NCBI GenBank assembly: GCA_050329935.1
Contig: JBHJOI010000096.1
Coordinates: forward strand, 1-39,690
Direction of reading: 5' to 3'
DNA: 39,690 bases
DNA from: CAYSFW01 sp050329935
GTDB taxonomy: Bacteria; Pseudomonadota; Gammaproteobacteria; UWMA-0217
The translations under genes were made by a program, and so were the position numbers. The notes under the pieces were generated by a model. The model was not told the DNA's origin. It did no database searches and saw nothing but the letters and a program-made list of their open reading frames with translations. Positions 1 through 7,957 of the stretch are shown in pieces; the stretch's first letter is position 1, and each line of letters opens with the position of its first letter.

Positions 1-435
1 ACGCGCAGTGCGTTGCACGATACCCGGCAGTTGATTTTTCAGCTTTCGCATGAGGTGTTTCATCTGGTGTCGCCGACGCGGCTCGCGGTGAATATTTTCG
101 AGGAGGGGCTGGCGACGGAGTTTTCGCTGGATAGCTGTCGGCGGTTTGGTTATCCCGTTGGCGATGGCTATATCGACAATGACGACTACCGACTCGCGCT
201 CGACGGCGTGCGGTGCTTGCGCCGATTCGAGCCGGCGCTGGATCGACACTGCGTCGCGATCCGCGCCGCCGGGGTGAAACTGGGCTGCGCGGCGGCGGAT
301 TATCTCGCCAGCGTGTGGACGCATACGCCGCCGGCGCTGGTGGCTGCAATCGCGATGCCTTTTTCGAGCATTCGCATTTACCGCAATGATCTGCGCCGCT
401 ATGTCGGTGAGTGTCGGATCATTTCGAATCGTTAA
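1..435 (+). CDS. Putative zinc metallopeptidase-like protein, 3' part only (copy 1 of a tandem pair)
   Basis: The reading frame is open from the first base, so the gene begins upstream of the window and 144 C-terminal residues are seen. An HEVFH motif at visible residues 17-21 is followed about 19 residues later by an acidic segment (NIFEEG, then ATEFS). This is the HExxH...E layout of gluzincin-type zinc peptidases. The downstream gene encodes a clear paralog: the segment before HExxH, the EEG(L/M)ATEFSLD block and a GVKLG block near the C-terminus are shared. A TTG at 13 is only an internal codon, since homology to the paralog extends upstream of it. I do not recognise the family by name. 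Zinc binding and peptidase activity are inferred from the motif alone. Confidence 0.7.
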   Translation, partial: TRSALHDTRQLIFQLSHEVFHLVSPTRLAVNIFEEGLATEFSLDSCRRFGYPVGDGYIDNDDYRLALDGVRCLRRFEPALDRHCVAIRAAGVKLGCAAADYLASVWTHTPPALVAAIAMPFSSIRIYRNDLRRYVGECRIISNR

Positions 436-455
436 TTTCATTGGAGTCTCGAACG

Positions 456-1190
456 TTGAAGGTATCTTTTCTGTTCAGTGCGCTGTTGGCGGCGCTGGTG
501 GCTGGCGTGGGCGCCGCGCAGGCGCGCGACGCGGCGGTGTTGGAGTCGTTGTTCGTCACCGAGCGCTGTCAGCCGACGCATGCCTGTTTATTCACTTACA
601 CGTTGGCTTCGCTGACGGGCGCGGCGATCGATGGGGTCGAGGCGCGCATAGGTCCGCGCGACCCGGGGTACATGCTGCTCGGGGTTGAGTTCGTCGAGCG
701 CGGGTCGGCCGGCATCTGGTTTCCAGGCAACAAGGATCACGTGGTGATTCAGTTGACCGAGTCGGCGATGGTCGACGAGAAACGCGCGCTGTTTCAGTTG
801 GCGCACGAGGCCTTTCACACCGTGACCCCGGTGCCGGGTTCGGTGAATGTGTTGGAGGAGGGGATGGCGACGGAGTTTTCGCTGGATTTCGTGCGCGATC
901 GCGGGTTCGACATTTCGCCGGACTACATCGCCTCGCATCGCTACGCGCGCGCGCTGGCCGCGGTGACTTGCCTGCGTGGCCTCGAGCCCGAGTTGAATGC
1001 GCGCATCACCGCGCTGCGGGCGGGTGGGGTCAAGCTCGGCAAGGTGACCGCCCAGCAACTCGCGACCGCGTTGCCCGGCGTGCCGCGCGCGTTGATCGAT
1101 GGGTTGGTGTTGCCATTCGACCGCATTGACGAAATTGAGGCTACACTCAGCGCTTATTGCGGTGCAGCGAACGCGACCGCGAACCGTTGA
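456..1190 (+). CDS. Putative secreted zinc metallopeptidase-like protein (copy 2 of a tandem pair)
   Basis: Encodes 244 residues. I chose the TTG at 456 because GGAG at 443-446 lies nine bases upstream and translation then begins with a good signal peptide (MKVSFLFSAL followed by Ala/Val/Gly to AQA, about residue 23). A longer frame from GTG 411 would overlap the previous gene and put 15 polar residues before the signal. HEAFH lies at residues 117-121, with Glu134, Glu135 and Glu140 downstream, matching an HExxH...E zinc site. Two cysteines (C38, C44) could form a periplasmic disulfide. It is a paralog of the truncated gene just upstream, only 20 bases away, so the pair is probably co-transcribed. 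The substrate is unknown and the family is not recognised. Confidence 0.75.
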   Translation: MKVSFLFSALLAALVAGVGAAQARDAAVLESLFVTERCQPTHACLFTYTLASLTGAAIDGVEARIGPRDPGYMLLGVEFVERGSAGIWFPGNKDHVVIQLTESAMVDEKRALFQLAHEAFHTVTPVPGSVNVLEEGMATEFSLDFVRDRGFDISPDYIASHRYARALAAVTCLRGLEPELNARITALRAGGVKLGKVTAQQLATALPGVPRALIDGLVLPFDRIDEIEATLSAYCGAANATANR

Positions 1191-1273
1191 CGTTCCGGCC
1201 GCCGGGCGCGGTCGGGCGTTGTGTGTAGCCCCGCGGCGCGCCCTCGCGCCTTCGGTTTTCAGGATTTGCCAGC

Positions 1274-2791
1274 ATGACCACAATACGCCAGGAAGACTTC
1301 ATTCAATCGATCGCCGACGCCTTTCAATTCATCAGCTACTACCATCCGCTCGATTACATCCAGGCGCTGGGCGCGGCCTATGAGCGCGAGCAATCGCCGG
1401 CGGCGCGCGACGCGATCGCGCAGATCCTGAGCAACTCGCGGATGTGCGCCGAGGGCCACCGCCCGATCTGCCAGGATACCGGCATCGCCGTGGTCTTTTT
1501 AAAGGTCGGCATGAACCTGCGTTGGGACGCGACGCTGAGCGTGCAGGCGATGGTCGACGAGGGCGTGCGCCGCGCCTACAACCACCCGGACAACAAGTTG
1601 CGCGCCTCGGTGCTGCTCGACCCGGCCGGCAAGCGGCAAAACTCGCGCGACAACACGCCGGCGGTGGTGCATTACGAAATCGTGCCGGGCGATCGTCTCG
1701 ACGTGATCTGCGCGGCGAAGGGCGGCGGCTCCGAAAACAAGGCCAAGCTGGCGATGCTCAACCCGTCGGATTCGATCGTGGATTGGGTGTTGAAGACCGT
1801 GCCGACGATGGGCGCCGGTTGGTGTCCGCCGGGCATACTCGGGATCGGGATCGGCGGCACGCCGGAAAAGGCGGCGCTGCTCGCAAAAGAGGCGTTGATG
1901 GCGCCGGTGGACATCCAGGCGCTGGCGGCGCGCGGGCCTAGCAACCGTGCCGAGGAATTGCGGCTCGAACTCTACGACAAGGTCAACGCGCTCGGCATTG
2001 GCGCGCAGGGGCTCGGCGGCTTGACCACGGTGCTCGACGTGAAGGTGCTCGATTATCCGACTCACGCCGCCTCGCTGCCGGTGGCGATGATCCCGAATTG
2101 CGCCGCGACCCGGCACGTGCATTTCGAACTCGATGGCACCGGCCCCGCGCGGCTCGAACCGCCCCGGCTGGAGGATTGGCCGGCGGTGACCTGGCAGGCC
2201 GACGCGACGGTCGCGACCCGCGTCGACCTCGATACCCTGACCCCGGCGCAGGTTGCCGCATGGCGCCCGGGCCAGGTCTTGTTGTTGAACGGGCGGATGC
2301 TTACCGGTCGCGACGCAGCGCACAAGCGCATTGCCGATTTGTTGGCCAGGGGCGAACCGCTGCCGGTCGATTTCACCCATCGCGTCATCTACTACGTCGG
2401 CCCGGTCGATCCGGTGCGCGATGAGGCGGTCGGCCCGGCTGGCCCGACCACGGCGACGCGGATGGACAAGTTCACCCGCATGATGCTGGAACAGACGGGT
2501 CTGATCGCGATGGTGGGCAAGGGTGAGCGCGGTCCGGTCGGCATCGAGGCGATCCGCGACAACCAGGCGGCGTATCTGATGGCGGTCGGCGGCGCGGCCT
2601 ACCTGGTTTCGAAGGCGATCAAGAGCGCACGGGTCGTCGCCTTCGCCGACCTCGGCATGGAAGCGATCTACGAATTCGACGTGCGCGACATGCCGGTCAC
2701 CGTCGCCGTGGATAGCCACGGCACCTCGGTGCACGAAACCGGCCCGGCCGAGTGGCGGGGCCGAATCGGCAAGATCCCGGTGCGTGCCTGA
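1274..2791 (+). CDS. fumA: Class I fumarate hydratase (iron-sulfur)
   Basis: Catalyses reversible hydration of fumarate to (S)-malate in the TCA cycle, in the cytoplasm. The 505-residue protein joins the alpha part (about 1-290) and the beta part (about 330-505) of the TtdA/FumA superfamily. Cys66 in RPICQDTG, Cys184 in GAGWCPPG and Cys276 in MIPNCAATRH have the spacing expected for the three ligands of the catalytic [4Fe-4S] cluster. The GGGSENKAK segment (about 150-158) and the C-terminal HGTSVH segment are also typical. The start ATG at 1274 has AGGA nine bases upstream. The length matches the compact Pseudomonas-type enzyme better than the 548-residue E. coli one. The gene stands alone, 83 bases after the metallopeptidase pair, and the following spacer has strong folding potential. 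Confidence 0.95.
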   Translation: MTTIRQEDFIQSIADAFQFISYYHPLDYIQALGAAYEREQSPAARDAIAQILSNSRMCAEGHRPICQDTGIAVVFLKVGMNLRWDATLSVQAMVDEGVRRAYNHPDNKLRASVLLDPAGKRQNSRDNTPAVVHYEIVPGDRLDVICAAKGGGSENKAKLAMLNPSDSIVDWVLKTVPTMGAGWCPPGILGIGIGGTPEKAALLAKEALMAPVDIQALAARGPSNRAEELRLELYDKVNALGIGAQGLGGLTTVLDVKVLDYPTHAASLPVAMIPNCAATRHVHFELDGTGPARLEPPRLEDWPAVTWQADATVATRVDLDTLTPAQVAAWRPGQVLLLNGRMLTGRDAAHKRIADLLARGEPLPVDFTHRVIYYVGPVDPVRDEAVGPAGPTTATRMDKFTRMMLEQTGLIAMVGKGERGPVGIEAIRDNQAAYLMAVGGAAYLVSKAIKSARVVAFADLGMEAIYEFDVRDMPVTVAVDSHGTSVHETGPAEWRGRIGKIPVRA

Positions 2792-2847
2792 CGCCGGGCG
2801 GGTTTCGCGACCGCGTTGACGTGAATTACTCGCTTCACGGGCAGCGC

Positions 2848-2946
2848 CGCTCCGGGTTGGGTAGGTTGAAGCGTCGGCCGCAGGGACGCAGCCGTCGAGC
2901 CCCCAGGGAGGAGTTCACGGTGTCTCCTGCTACTTGGCCCGGAGCG
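2848..2946 (+). other. Branched hairpin element in the fumarase 3' spacer
   Basis: Arms 2848-2864 and 2930-2946 can pair over 17 positions without a gap if four G-U pairs are allowed in the plus-strand RNA. The outer nine pairs (CGCTCCGGG with CCCGGAGCG) are perfect. Inside lie two smaller hairpins, 2871-2875 with 2885-2889, and roughly 2904-2908 with 2925-2929, giving a three-way junction. In the minus-strand RNA the four wobbles become A-C mismatches, so the fold favours a transcript reading out of fumarase. No U-run follows, so it is not a standard intrinsic terminator. It could be a 3' stabiliser, a small RNA or a dispersed intergenic repeat. The pairing is seen; the role is unknown. Confidence 0.55.
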
Positions 2947-2965
2947 ACTTTCCTCGCCATCAAAG

Positions 2966-5017
2966 CTAGAACTGCCGCGTGTAGCTCACGCTGAACTGGG
3001 TGTGGCTGGCGTCGTCCTGCCCGACGGTGCTGACGACGTTCAACCCCGCCGCGCTGTTGGCGGAAAGCTTAGCGCGCACACCGGCGTCGATCTGGGTGTA
3101 TTGGTCGTCCGGCGCGATGCCGGGGATCGCGAAACTGCCGTTCAACCCGACGAGCTTGGCGGTGATCGCGCCATCCTGGTCTTCGTTTTCCTTGAATAGG
3201 CTCGCCTTGAGGTAGGGCTCGATCTGACCCCAGCTCGTGGTCACTGGCACCGTCGCGCGCCAGCCAAGGCCGGTGAGCAGGCTCTTGCGTTTGTGGTCGC
3301 CAAACTCCATCGCGGTGCTGGTTTCGCTGTCCTCGGTGTAGCCGTTCACCTCGTGTTGCTGATACAGCGCGTTGAGGACCGGGCCGGTGGTCACATTGCC
3401 AAACTTGAGGTCGTACCCGGTTTCGAGCCCGAGCAGAACCACGTTGCCGGAGGTGGTGCCGCGCTCCGCGCGTGCAGTGGTGCCCAGCGCAAGCGGGCGG
3501 GTGACGTCGGTGTAGTCGTTGAAGCCGAGACCCAGCACCGAGTTGTACCAGAACGGGCCGTCCATGCCGAAATAGAGCCCGAGCAGATTGCTGCCGTAGT
3601 CGAAGCCGCCGCCACCGGAGAAGTCGGCGCTGCCCTGGCTCAAGCTCCAGGCGACGCCGGCGCTGCTGCGCGCGTTGAGTTGCACCTCGGCGCCGAGGGT
3701 CAGGTTGATTGGCGTGATTTCGACCCCCGGATTACGCGCGGTCGCATCGAGTTCGGTGGTTTGGTAACCGCCGCTGATGAAGACGTTGACGCCACTGCTG
3801 GAGCCCGGGTGGGCCGAGCGTTGCAGGCGGAATTGCTCCTGAATCGTATTGACCTGCACTTCGGTGGCCTTTTGCCCGACATAGGACAATAGCGAGATCT
3901 GTTGTGGCGCGTTGAGTTGCGCCAGCATCGCGCGGGCAAGGATCGCGTGTACCTCGGGGGTCGGGTGCACGCCGTCGGCGAAGAGATAGGCTTGCGCCGT
4001 GTCGAGTTGCCCCGCGACCGCGGCGTTGCAGGTGATCGCGCTGGCCGTGTTGCAGGCGGGCGCGGTGACATTGGTGATCCCGAACGCGGCCGGGTTGGCG
4101 ATCACCTCGTTGAACAGCCCGGTGACGTTAACCGGAATCACGCTGAGCCCACTTTGTGCGATCGCGCCATTCAACGCCAGGTTGTACAAATTCGCGAGCC
4201 CGCTGAAACCGGTGCGCACCTGATCCGCCGCGCCCTGGATCACACTCGCCGGCACCCCAAGCACGCCCGCCGCCGCCGCGACCGCCGCCTGCTGCGCCGC
4301 TGTTTGCTGTGCGGCGGTGGTGGTTTCCTGGCGTAGCGCGAGCGTCGCCGCGCCCTGCGCTTGCTGAATCGTGGTCGCCGGCGCGCCGAGCGCGGCGCCT
4401 GCCGAGGCGATACCTTGCAGGATGACCGCCGGGGTCTTGCCGATATCCGGCAGGTTCGGCATCAGCACATAGCGCGCGCCGCTGGCCTGCAAGCGACCGA
4501 TCTGCTGCACCAACGCGGCGGCGGCAGTGCGAATATTCGTCTGCGCCTCGGCCGAGGTAATCGCGCCGGCACCGGCGAGGCCGGCCTGGAAGAACACATC
4601 GTTGGCGCCGCCCCAGACCGCGTAGAGCGCGTTGGGATTGGCGGCCGGTGTCACGCCGAGAAAGGTGTCGACCTGATTCTTCAGCGGGATCGCACCGGGC
4701 AGGCTCTCCGGCGGAACGCCCGGAAATTCGGTGACCCGCGCGCCTCCTTGCGCGTAATTCGTGCCGCCCAACGGTTGCACCAGCGTACCGGGCACGGCCG
4801 CGGGGTTGAACAGACCGAACGCGCCGCCGGAGGTGCCGAGCAGGGCCGCGAGTTCCTGCGCCCAGACCTGACCCGGATTCACGGTGAAGCGCTGTCCGAA
4901 ACTCCCGGCATCGGTCAGGCTGTCGCCGAAAAAGTAGCTTTGGGCGAACTCGGCACTGTATCCGGGCGTCACGCAGGCTGCGGTGATCAAAGCGCAAAGG
5001 ATTTTGCGTCGGCTCAT
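2966..5017 (-). CDS. GDSL/SGNH-family autotransporter esterase (EstA/ApeE-like)
   Basis: A 683-residue surface esterase. A signal peptide (about 1-22) precedes an SGNH hydrolase domain (about 25-370) and a C-terminal autotransporter beta-barrel (about 400-683) ending in Phe, as barrel proteins do. The nucleophile is Ser33 in FFGDSLTDAG, Gly91/92 lies in the YAQGGA block, Asn139 in WGGAND, and Asp348/His351 in DGVHPTP complete the catalytic set. The region 200-270 is an Ala/Gln-rich insertion beyond the usual core. The ATG at 5017 is preceded by GAGGAG. An imperfect inverted repeat (5058-5071) lies upstream. The gene converges on fumarase and has no operon partner. Family members cleave short and medium acyl esters at the outer membrane; the actual substrate is unknown. 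Confidence 0.92.
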   Translation of the reverse strand: MSRRKILCALITAACVTPGYSAEFAQSYFFGDSLTDAGSFGQRFTVNPGQVWAQELAALLGTSGGAFGLFNPAAVPGTLVQPLGGTNYAQGGARVTEFPGVPPESLPGAIPLKNQVDTFLGVTPAANPNALYAVWGGANDVFFQAGLAGAGAITSAEAQTNIRTAAAALVQQIGRLQASGARYVLMPNLPDIGKTPAVILQGIASAGAALGAPATTIQQAQGAATLALRQETTTAAQQTAAQQAAVAAAAGVLGVPASVIQGAADQVRTGFSGLANLYNLALNGAIAQSGLSVIPVNVTGLFNEVIANPAAFGITNVTAPACNTASAITCNAAVAGQLDTAQAYLFADGVHPTPEVHAILARAMLAQLNAPQQISLLSYVGQKATEVQVNTIQEQFRLQRSAHPGSSSGVNVFISGGYQTTELDATARNPGVEITPINLTLGAEVQLNARSSAGVAWSLSQGSADFSGGGGFDYGSNLLGLYFGMDGPFWYNSVLGLGFNDYTDVTRPLALGTTARAERGTTSGNVVLLGLETGYDLKFGNVTTGPVLNALYQQHEVNGYTEDSETSTAMEFGDHKRKSLLTGLGWRATVPVTTSWGQIEPYLKASLFKENEDQDGAITAKLVGLNGSFAIPGIAPDDQYTQIDAGVRAKLSANSAAGLNVVSTVGQDDASHTQFSVSYTRQF

Positions 5018-5191
5018 GGCGGGTCGATCTCCTCGTTGGTTGTGTTTTGTGAATTCTACCTAAATATAGGTGTTCGAGGCGGCGCCCGCGAACGGCGGCA
5101 CAAGTTGCGCGCATTCGGGTGTGGCATCGCCTCTGGCGCTCACCGTGGTCGCGATCGGCGCGCAATCGAATCGCTCGAAGGGCTCGGGTGC

Positions 5192-5971
5192 TCAGGGTAC
5201 GCGCGGTAGCCGCGTCGACGGGTCCTGTCGATAGAATGTCGCGAGCTGCTGGTAGACCGACGGGTAGGTGTCGCGCAGTGAGTGTGGCGTTTCGAAGAAT
5301 GCCTCGGTCACGACGGCGAAGAATTCCTCCGGTGCCTCGGCGGCGTACTCATCGAGCGCCGTGGGTCGTCGCCGTTCAATGTTGCGTACGTGGTCTTCAT
5401 ACGCGGCGAGGAAGGCCGAACTCCAATCGCGTGCCGGCATGTCGCGCGGTAACGGCGGTTTGCCGTTGACCGCGCCGTCGCGGGCGTCGAGCTTATGCGC
5501 GATTTCATGCAGCACCACGTTGTAACCGTCGAGGTCGGCGCTTTCGAGTACGTCGGCCCAGGACAGCACCAGTGGGCCGATGTCCCAGGACTCGCCGCTG
5601 CGTGCTTCACGTATCCGGTGCACGACGCCGGTCTCTTCGTCGTGGTGGTCGAACTCGGCTACGAATTCGTCCGGGTAGAGGATGATGGAGACGAAGTCGT
5701 CCAGCCACTCCGGCCCAAGGTTGAGAATCGGCAGGCAGGCCAACAACGCGATCGTTTGCGTGGCGCGTGGCGGTGGCGTGAATCCGGCAACGGGTTCGAA
5801 GGATTTTTCTGCGAGCATCAACGCTGCGAGCTTGCGCAGGCGTTCGGCGTCGACTTCGGTCAGACCGCTCAACGCCGGGAGTTTCGACCACGCCGGTGCC
5901 CAGGTCGCGGCGGTGTAGTCGAGTCGCGACAAACGACGGTTGCGACGCCAACGGCGCAGGGCGGCAAACAT
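5192..5971 (-). CDS. mtfA: MtfA-family zinc peptidase (Mlc titration factor A-like)
   Basis: Encodes 259 residues, close to the 265 of E. coli MtfA. The zinc site HEIAH is at residues 155-159 in NVVLHEIAHK. The C-terminal third contains the PEEFFAVVTEAFFE helix, typical of the family and including the third-ligand glutamate. I chose the ATG at 5971 because the protein then opens with the family-like basic stretch MFAALRRWRR. A start at 6106 would add 45 unrelated residues. In E. coli MtfA is a cytoplasmic aminopeptidase that binds the glucose-PTS repressor Mlc. Whether this host has Mlc cannot be seen here, although PTS regulatory genes lie only 1.2 kb away. It is transcribed divergently from yajQ. 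Confidence 0.9.
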   Translation of the reverse strand: MFAALRRWRRNRRLSRLDYTAATWAPAWSKLPALSGLTEVDAERLRKLAALMLAEKSFEPVAGFTPPPRATQTIALLACLPILNLGPEWLDDFVSIILYPDEFVAEFDHHDEETGVVHRIREARSGESWDIGPLVLSWADVLESADLDGYNVVLHEIAHKLDARDGAVNGKPPLPRDMPARDWSSAFLAAYEDHVRNIERRRPTALDEYAAEAPEEFFAVVTEAFFETPHSLRDTYPSVYQQLATFYRQDPSTRLPRVP

Positions 5972-6142
5972 GGCGGCTTTTTTCGATACCCCGGTGATTG
6001 ATCGATAGGTCCGACTGTGCGGCGAATGCGCGCCAGATGCCAGAGTGCGGCGTGACGAGCGGGAAATATTGCCGCGCGACTGCCGCGCGTGCATGGCTTG
6101 TCGCATAATCGGCGCGTCAACGTTACTACCCCAGGAGGTGTC

Positions 6143-6628
6143 ATGCCGTCATTCGATATCGTTTCCGAAGCCGATAAGCAGGAGGTTCGTAACGCCGTCG
6201 AGCAGGCCAATCGCGAGATTGGAACCCGCTTTGACTTCAAGGGCACCGATGCGCGAATCGAGCAGGCGGATTATTTGCTGACGTTGTATGCGGACAGCGA
6301 GTTTCAGCTCGAGCAGGTGCAGGATGTGTTGAATGCCAAGTTGGTCAAACGCGGCATCGACTTGCGTGGTCTCGAAACCGGCAAGTTCGAGAAGATCAGT
6401 GGCAACAAGGTCAAACGCGACACCACGGTGAAGACCGGACTCGACAGCGATCTGGCCAAGCGTATCGTCAAGCTGATCAAGGACAGCAAGGCGAAGGTGA
6501 CCGCGAGTATCCAGGGCGATATGGTGCGGGTGTCCGGTGCCAAGCGCGACGTGTTGCAGGAGGTGATCGCGTCGGTGCGCAAGTCAGTCGACGATTTTCC
6601 GTTGCAGTTTAAAAACTTCAGAGATTAG
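6143..6628 (+). CDS. yajQ: YajQ-family nucleotide-binding protein
   Basis: Encodes 161 residues, as in E. coli YajQ (163). The start is set by an excellent ribosome-binding site, AGGAGG at 6133-6138, four bases before ATG 6143. The upstream extension to 6089 has no support. The protein begins MPSFDIVSE and contains the GTRFDFKG and ISGNKVKRD segments typical of the family. The fold consists of two ferredoxin-like domains. Homologs in Xanthomonas and Pseudomonas bind cyclic di-GMP or other nucleotides and affect transcription or translation; that role is family knowledge, not visible here. The next gene starts two bases after the stop codon, so the two are almost certainly co-transcribed. Confidence 0.95.
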   Translation: MPSFDIVSEADKQEVRNAVEQANREIGTRFDFKGTDARIEQADYLLTLYADSEFQLEQVQDVLNAKLVKRGIDLRGLETGKFEKISGNKVKRDTTVKTGLDSDLAKRIVKLIKDSKAKVTASIQGDMVRVSGAKRDVLQEVIASVRKSVDDFPLQFKNFRD

Positions 6629-6630
6629 GG

Positions 6631-7089
6631 ATGAATTCGGCGGATTTCGCGTTGCATCCGCGGTTGGCCGCGGACACGTATACGCTCGGCGATTTACCGT
6701 TGTGCCGTTTGCTGTTGATGAACGATGCGAACTATCCGTGGTTCATTCTGGTGCCGCGTCGGCAAGGCGCGACCGAGCTCCATCGTTTGGTGGACGCGGA
6801 TCAGCAACAGTTGATGCGCGAATCCTGTGTGCTCGCGGCTTATCTGGCGGCCGAATTCGCCGCCGACCGCATGAATATTGCGGCGCTGGGCAACGTGGTG
6901 CCGCAATTGCATGTGCACCATGTCGTGCGTTACGCGAGCGATCCGGCGTGGCCGGCGCCGGTTTGGGGGCGCGTGCCGGCGCGACCGTACACCGCCGAGA
7001 CGTTGGCAAGGCAATGGGCGCGGTTGGATGGCTTGCGGGCGTTGGTGCCGGAGTGGTTGCCCTTGGCAACCGGAGGCGGCGCGGGTTGA
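6631..7089 (+). CDS. HIT-family protein with a Q-x-H-x-H variant motif
   Basis: Encodes 152 residues of the histidine-triad superfamily. Members hydrolyse or transfer nucleotides such as AMP derivatives or diadenosine polyphosphates. The active-site strand is PQLHVHHVV (91-99): the first histidine of the usual triad is Gln92, while His94 and His96 remain. Upstream, WFILVPRR (37-44) and NIAALGNVVPQ (82-92) are typical of this proteobacterial HIT subgroup. The ATG lies two bases after the yajQ stop, which suggests translational coupling. The second histidine is the family nucleophile and is retained, so activity is plausible. It converges on the HPr gene. Confidence 0.88.
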   Translation: MNSADFALHPRLAADTYTLGDLPLCRLLLMNDANYPWFILVPRRQGATELHRLVDADQQQLMRESCVLAAYLAAEFAADRMNIAALGNVVPQLHVHHVVRYASDPAWPAPVWGRVPARPYTAETLARQWARLDGLRALVPEWLPLATGGGAG

Positions 7090-7122
7090 CGCGTCTGCTA
7101 GCGTGCTTCCTGGGGAGAGCGT

Positions 7123-7392
7123 CTACTCTGCCTCGCCAAAGCGGCTCTGAAACAAATCGACCAGGGCGCGAATCGCGTCATGCTCATCCTCGCCGTCGAC
7201 GTGCAAGGCGACGGTCGAGCCCTTGGCGGCCGCCAGCATCATCACGCCCATGATGCTCTTGCCACTGACGCGACGCTGCGCCTTCTCGATTTCGATCTGA
7301 CTGCCGAATCGTGAAGCCAGTGCCACGAGTTTCGCGGCGGCGCGGGCGTGTAGCCCCAGTTTGTTGATGACCTCGACCTCGCGGGTGATCAT
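7123..7392 (-). CDS. ptsH: HPr-family phosphocarrier protein
   Basis: Encodes 89 residues. His15 in GLHARAAAK is the phosphoryl-accepting residue. Ser46 in SGKSIMGVMML is the site phosphorylated by HPr kinase, and hprK is encoded in the same cluster. The start ATG at 7392 overlaps the stop codon of the EIIA gene by four bases, so the two are translationally coupled. A start at 7419 would only add residues overlapping EIIA. In proteobacteria with this arrangement HPr (often called NPr) feeds phosphate from EI-Ntr to EIIA regulators rather than to sugar permeases. No EI gene is present in the window. It is the last gene of the minus-strand locus. Confidence 0.93.
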   Translation of the reverse strand: MITREVEVINKLGLHARAAAKLVALASRFGSQIEIEKAQRRVSGKSIMGVMMLAAAKGSTVALHVDGEDEHDAIRALVDLFQSRFGEAE

Positions 7393-7802
7393 GGCGGCGT
7401 CTCGTGGTGGTTGGCGCACAGCATGATGCCATCGTGTCCGCCGGACGTGGCTTTGTCGACCAATTCCTCGATACCGAGTTTCGGGTAGTTCAGCACCCGC
7501 ATCAGCATTGGCAGGTTGACGCCGCTGACGACGGCAACTTTCGGATGTCGACGCAGACGGTTGGCGATATTGCTGGGGGTGGAGCCATACATGTCGGTGA
7601 GTACCAGCACGCCGTTACCGGAGTCGAGTTTATTGCGCAGCGCCTCGGCGCGGGCGTCGATGCGGTCGACGTCGCCACCCTGCGGCACCGCCAGGGCTTC
7701 GATCAGCAGTGGTCGGTCACCGATCGTGTTCAGCGCGGTTTTCATCAACTCGGTGCCGATGCCGCCATGCGTGATGATCAGAATGCCGACCCCAAGCGCC
7801 AT
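7389..7802 (-). CDS. PTS EIIA component, mannose/fructose family
   Basis: Encodes 137 residues of the EIIA-Man fold. It begins MALGVGILIITHGGIG; His12 is the expected phosphorylation site. The LTDMYGSTPSNIA segment mid-protein is typical of the family. There are no EIIB, EIIC or EIID genes nearby, so this stand-alone EIIA is probably a regulatory phosphate acceptor, as in other proteobacteria with a truncated PTS. It lies 155 bases after rapZ on the same strand and overlaps the HPr gene by four bases. The regulatory target is unknown. Confidence 0.92.
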   Translation of the reverse strand: MALGVGILIITHGGIGTELMKTALNTIGDRPLLIEALAVPQGGDVDRIDARAEALRNKLDSGNGVLVLTDMYGSTPSNIANRLRRHPKVAVVSGVNLPMLMRVLNYPKLGIEELVDKATSGGHDGIMLCANHHETPP

Positions 7803-7957
7803 GAGCCTTACCTGTCTCCGGATTCAATTGGGACGATAGACAATGGCTGGAATCGCGCGTTGCGCGATGTCGTGGCCTGACGCGCGAAAAATCCGCGCTT
7901 GGTCGCATCGCGGCGTAATCGGGTTTGAGCCTCGCAGGTGTCCATCGGTGCGTCCAC

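Noticed and set aside
1499..2734. 411-codon minus-strand frame antisense to fumarase
   Set aside because: Arg/His-rich shadow with no domain; fumarase on the plus strand is unambiguous.
2820..2839. Six-pair hairpin CGTGAA/TTCACG just after fumarase
   Set aside because: Short stem with an eight-base loop and no T-tract, so not supportable as a terminator.
5058..5071. ACCTA...TAGGT inverted repeat upstream of the autotransporter gene
   Set aside because: Only five-base arms with an AT-rich centre; too weak to call an operator, so it is only mentioned in the gene entry.
4128..5165. 345-codon minus-strand frame overlapping the autotransporter gene in another frame
   Set aside because: Low-complexity Arg-rich translation; the GDSL domain lies in the other frame with an intact catalytic set.
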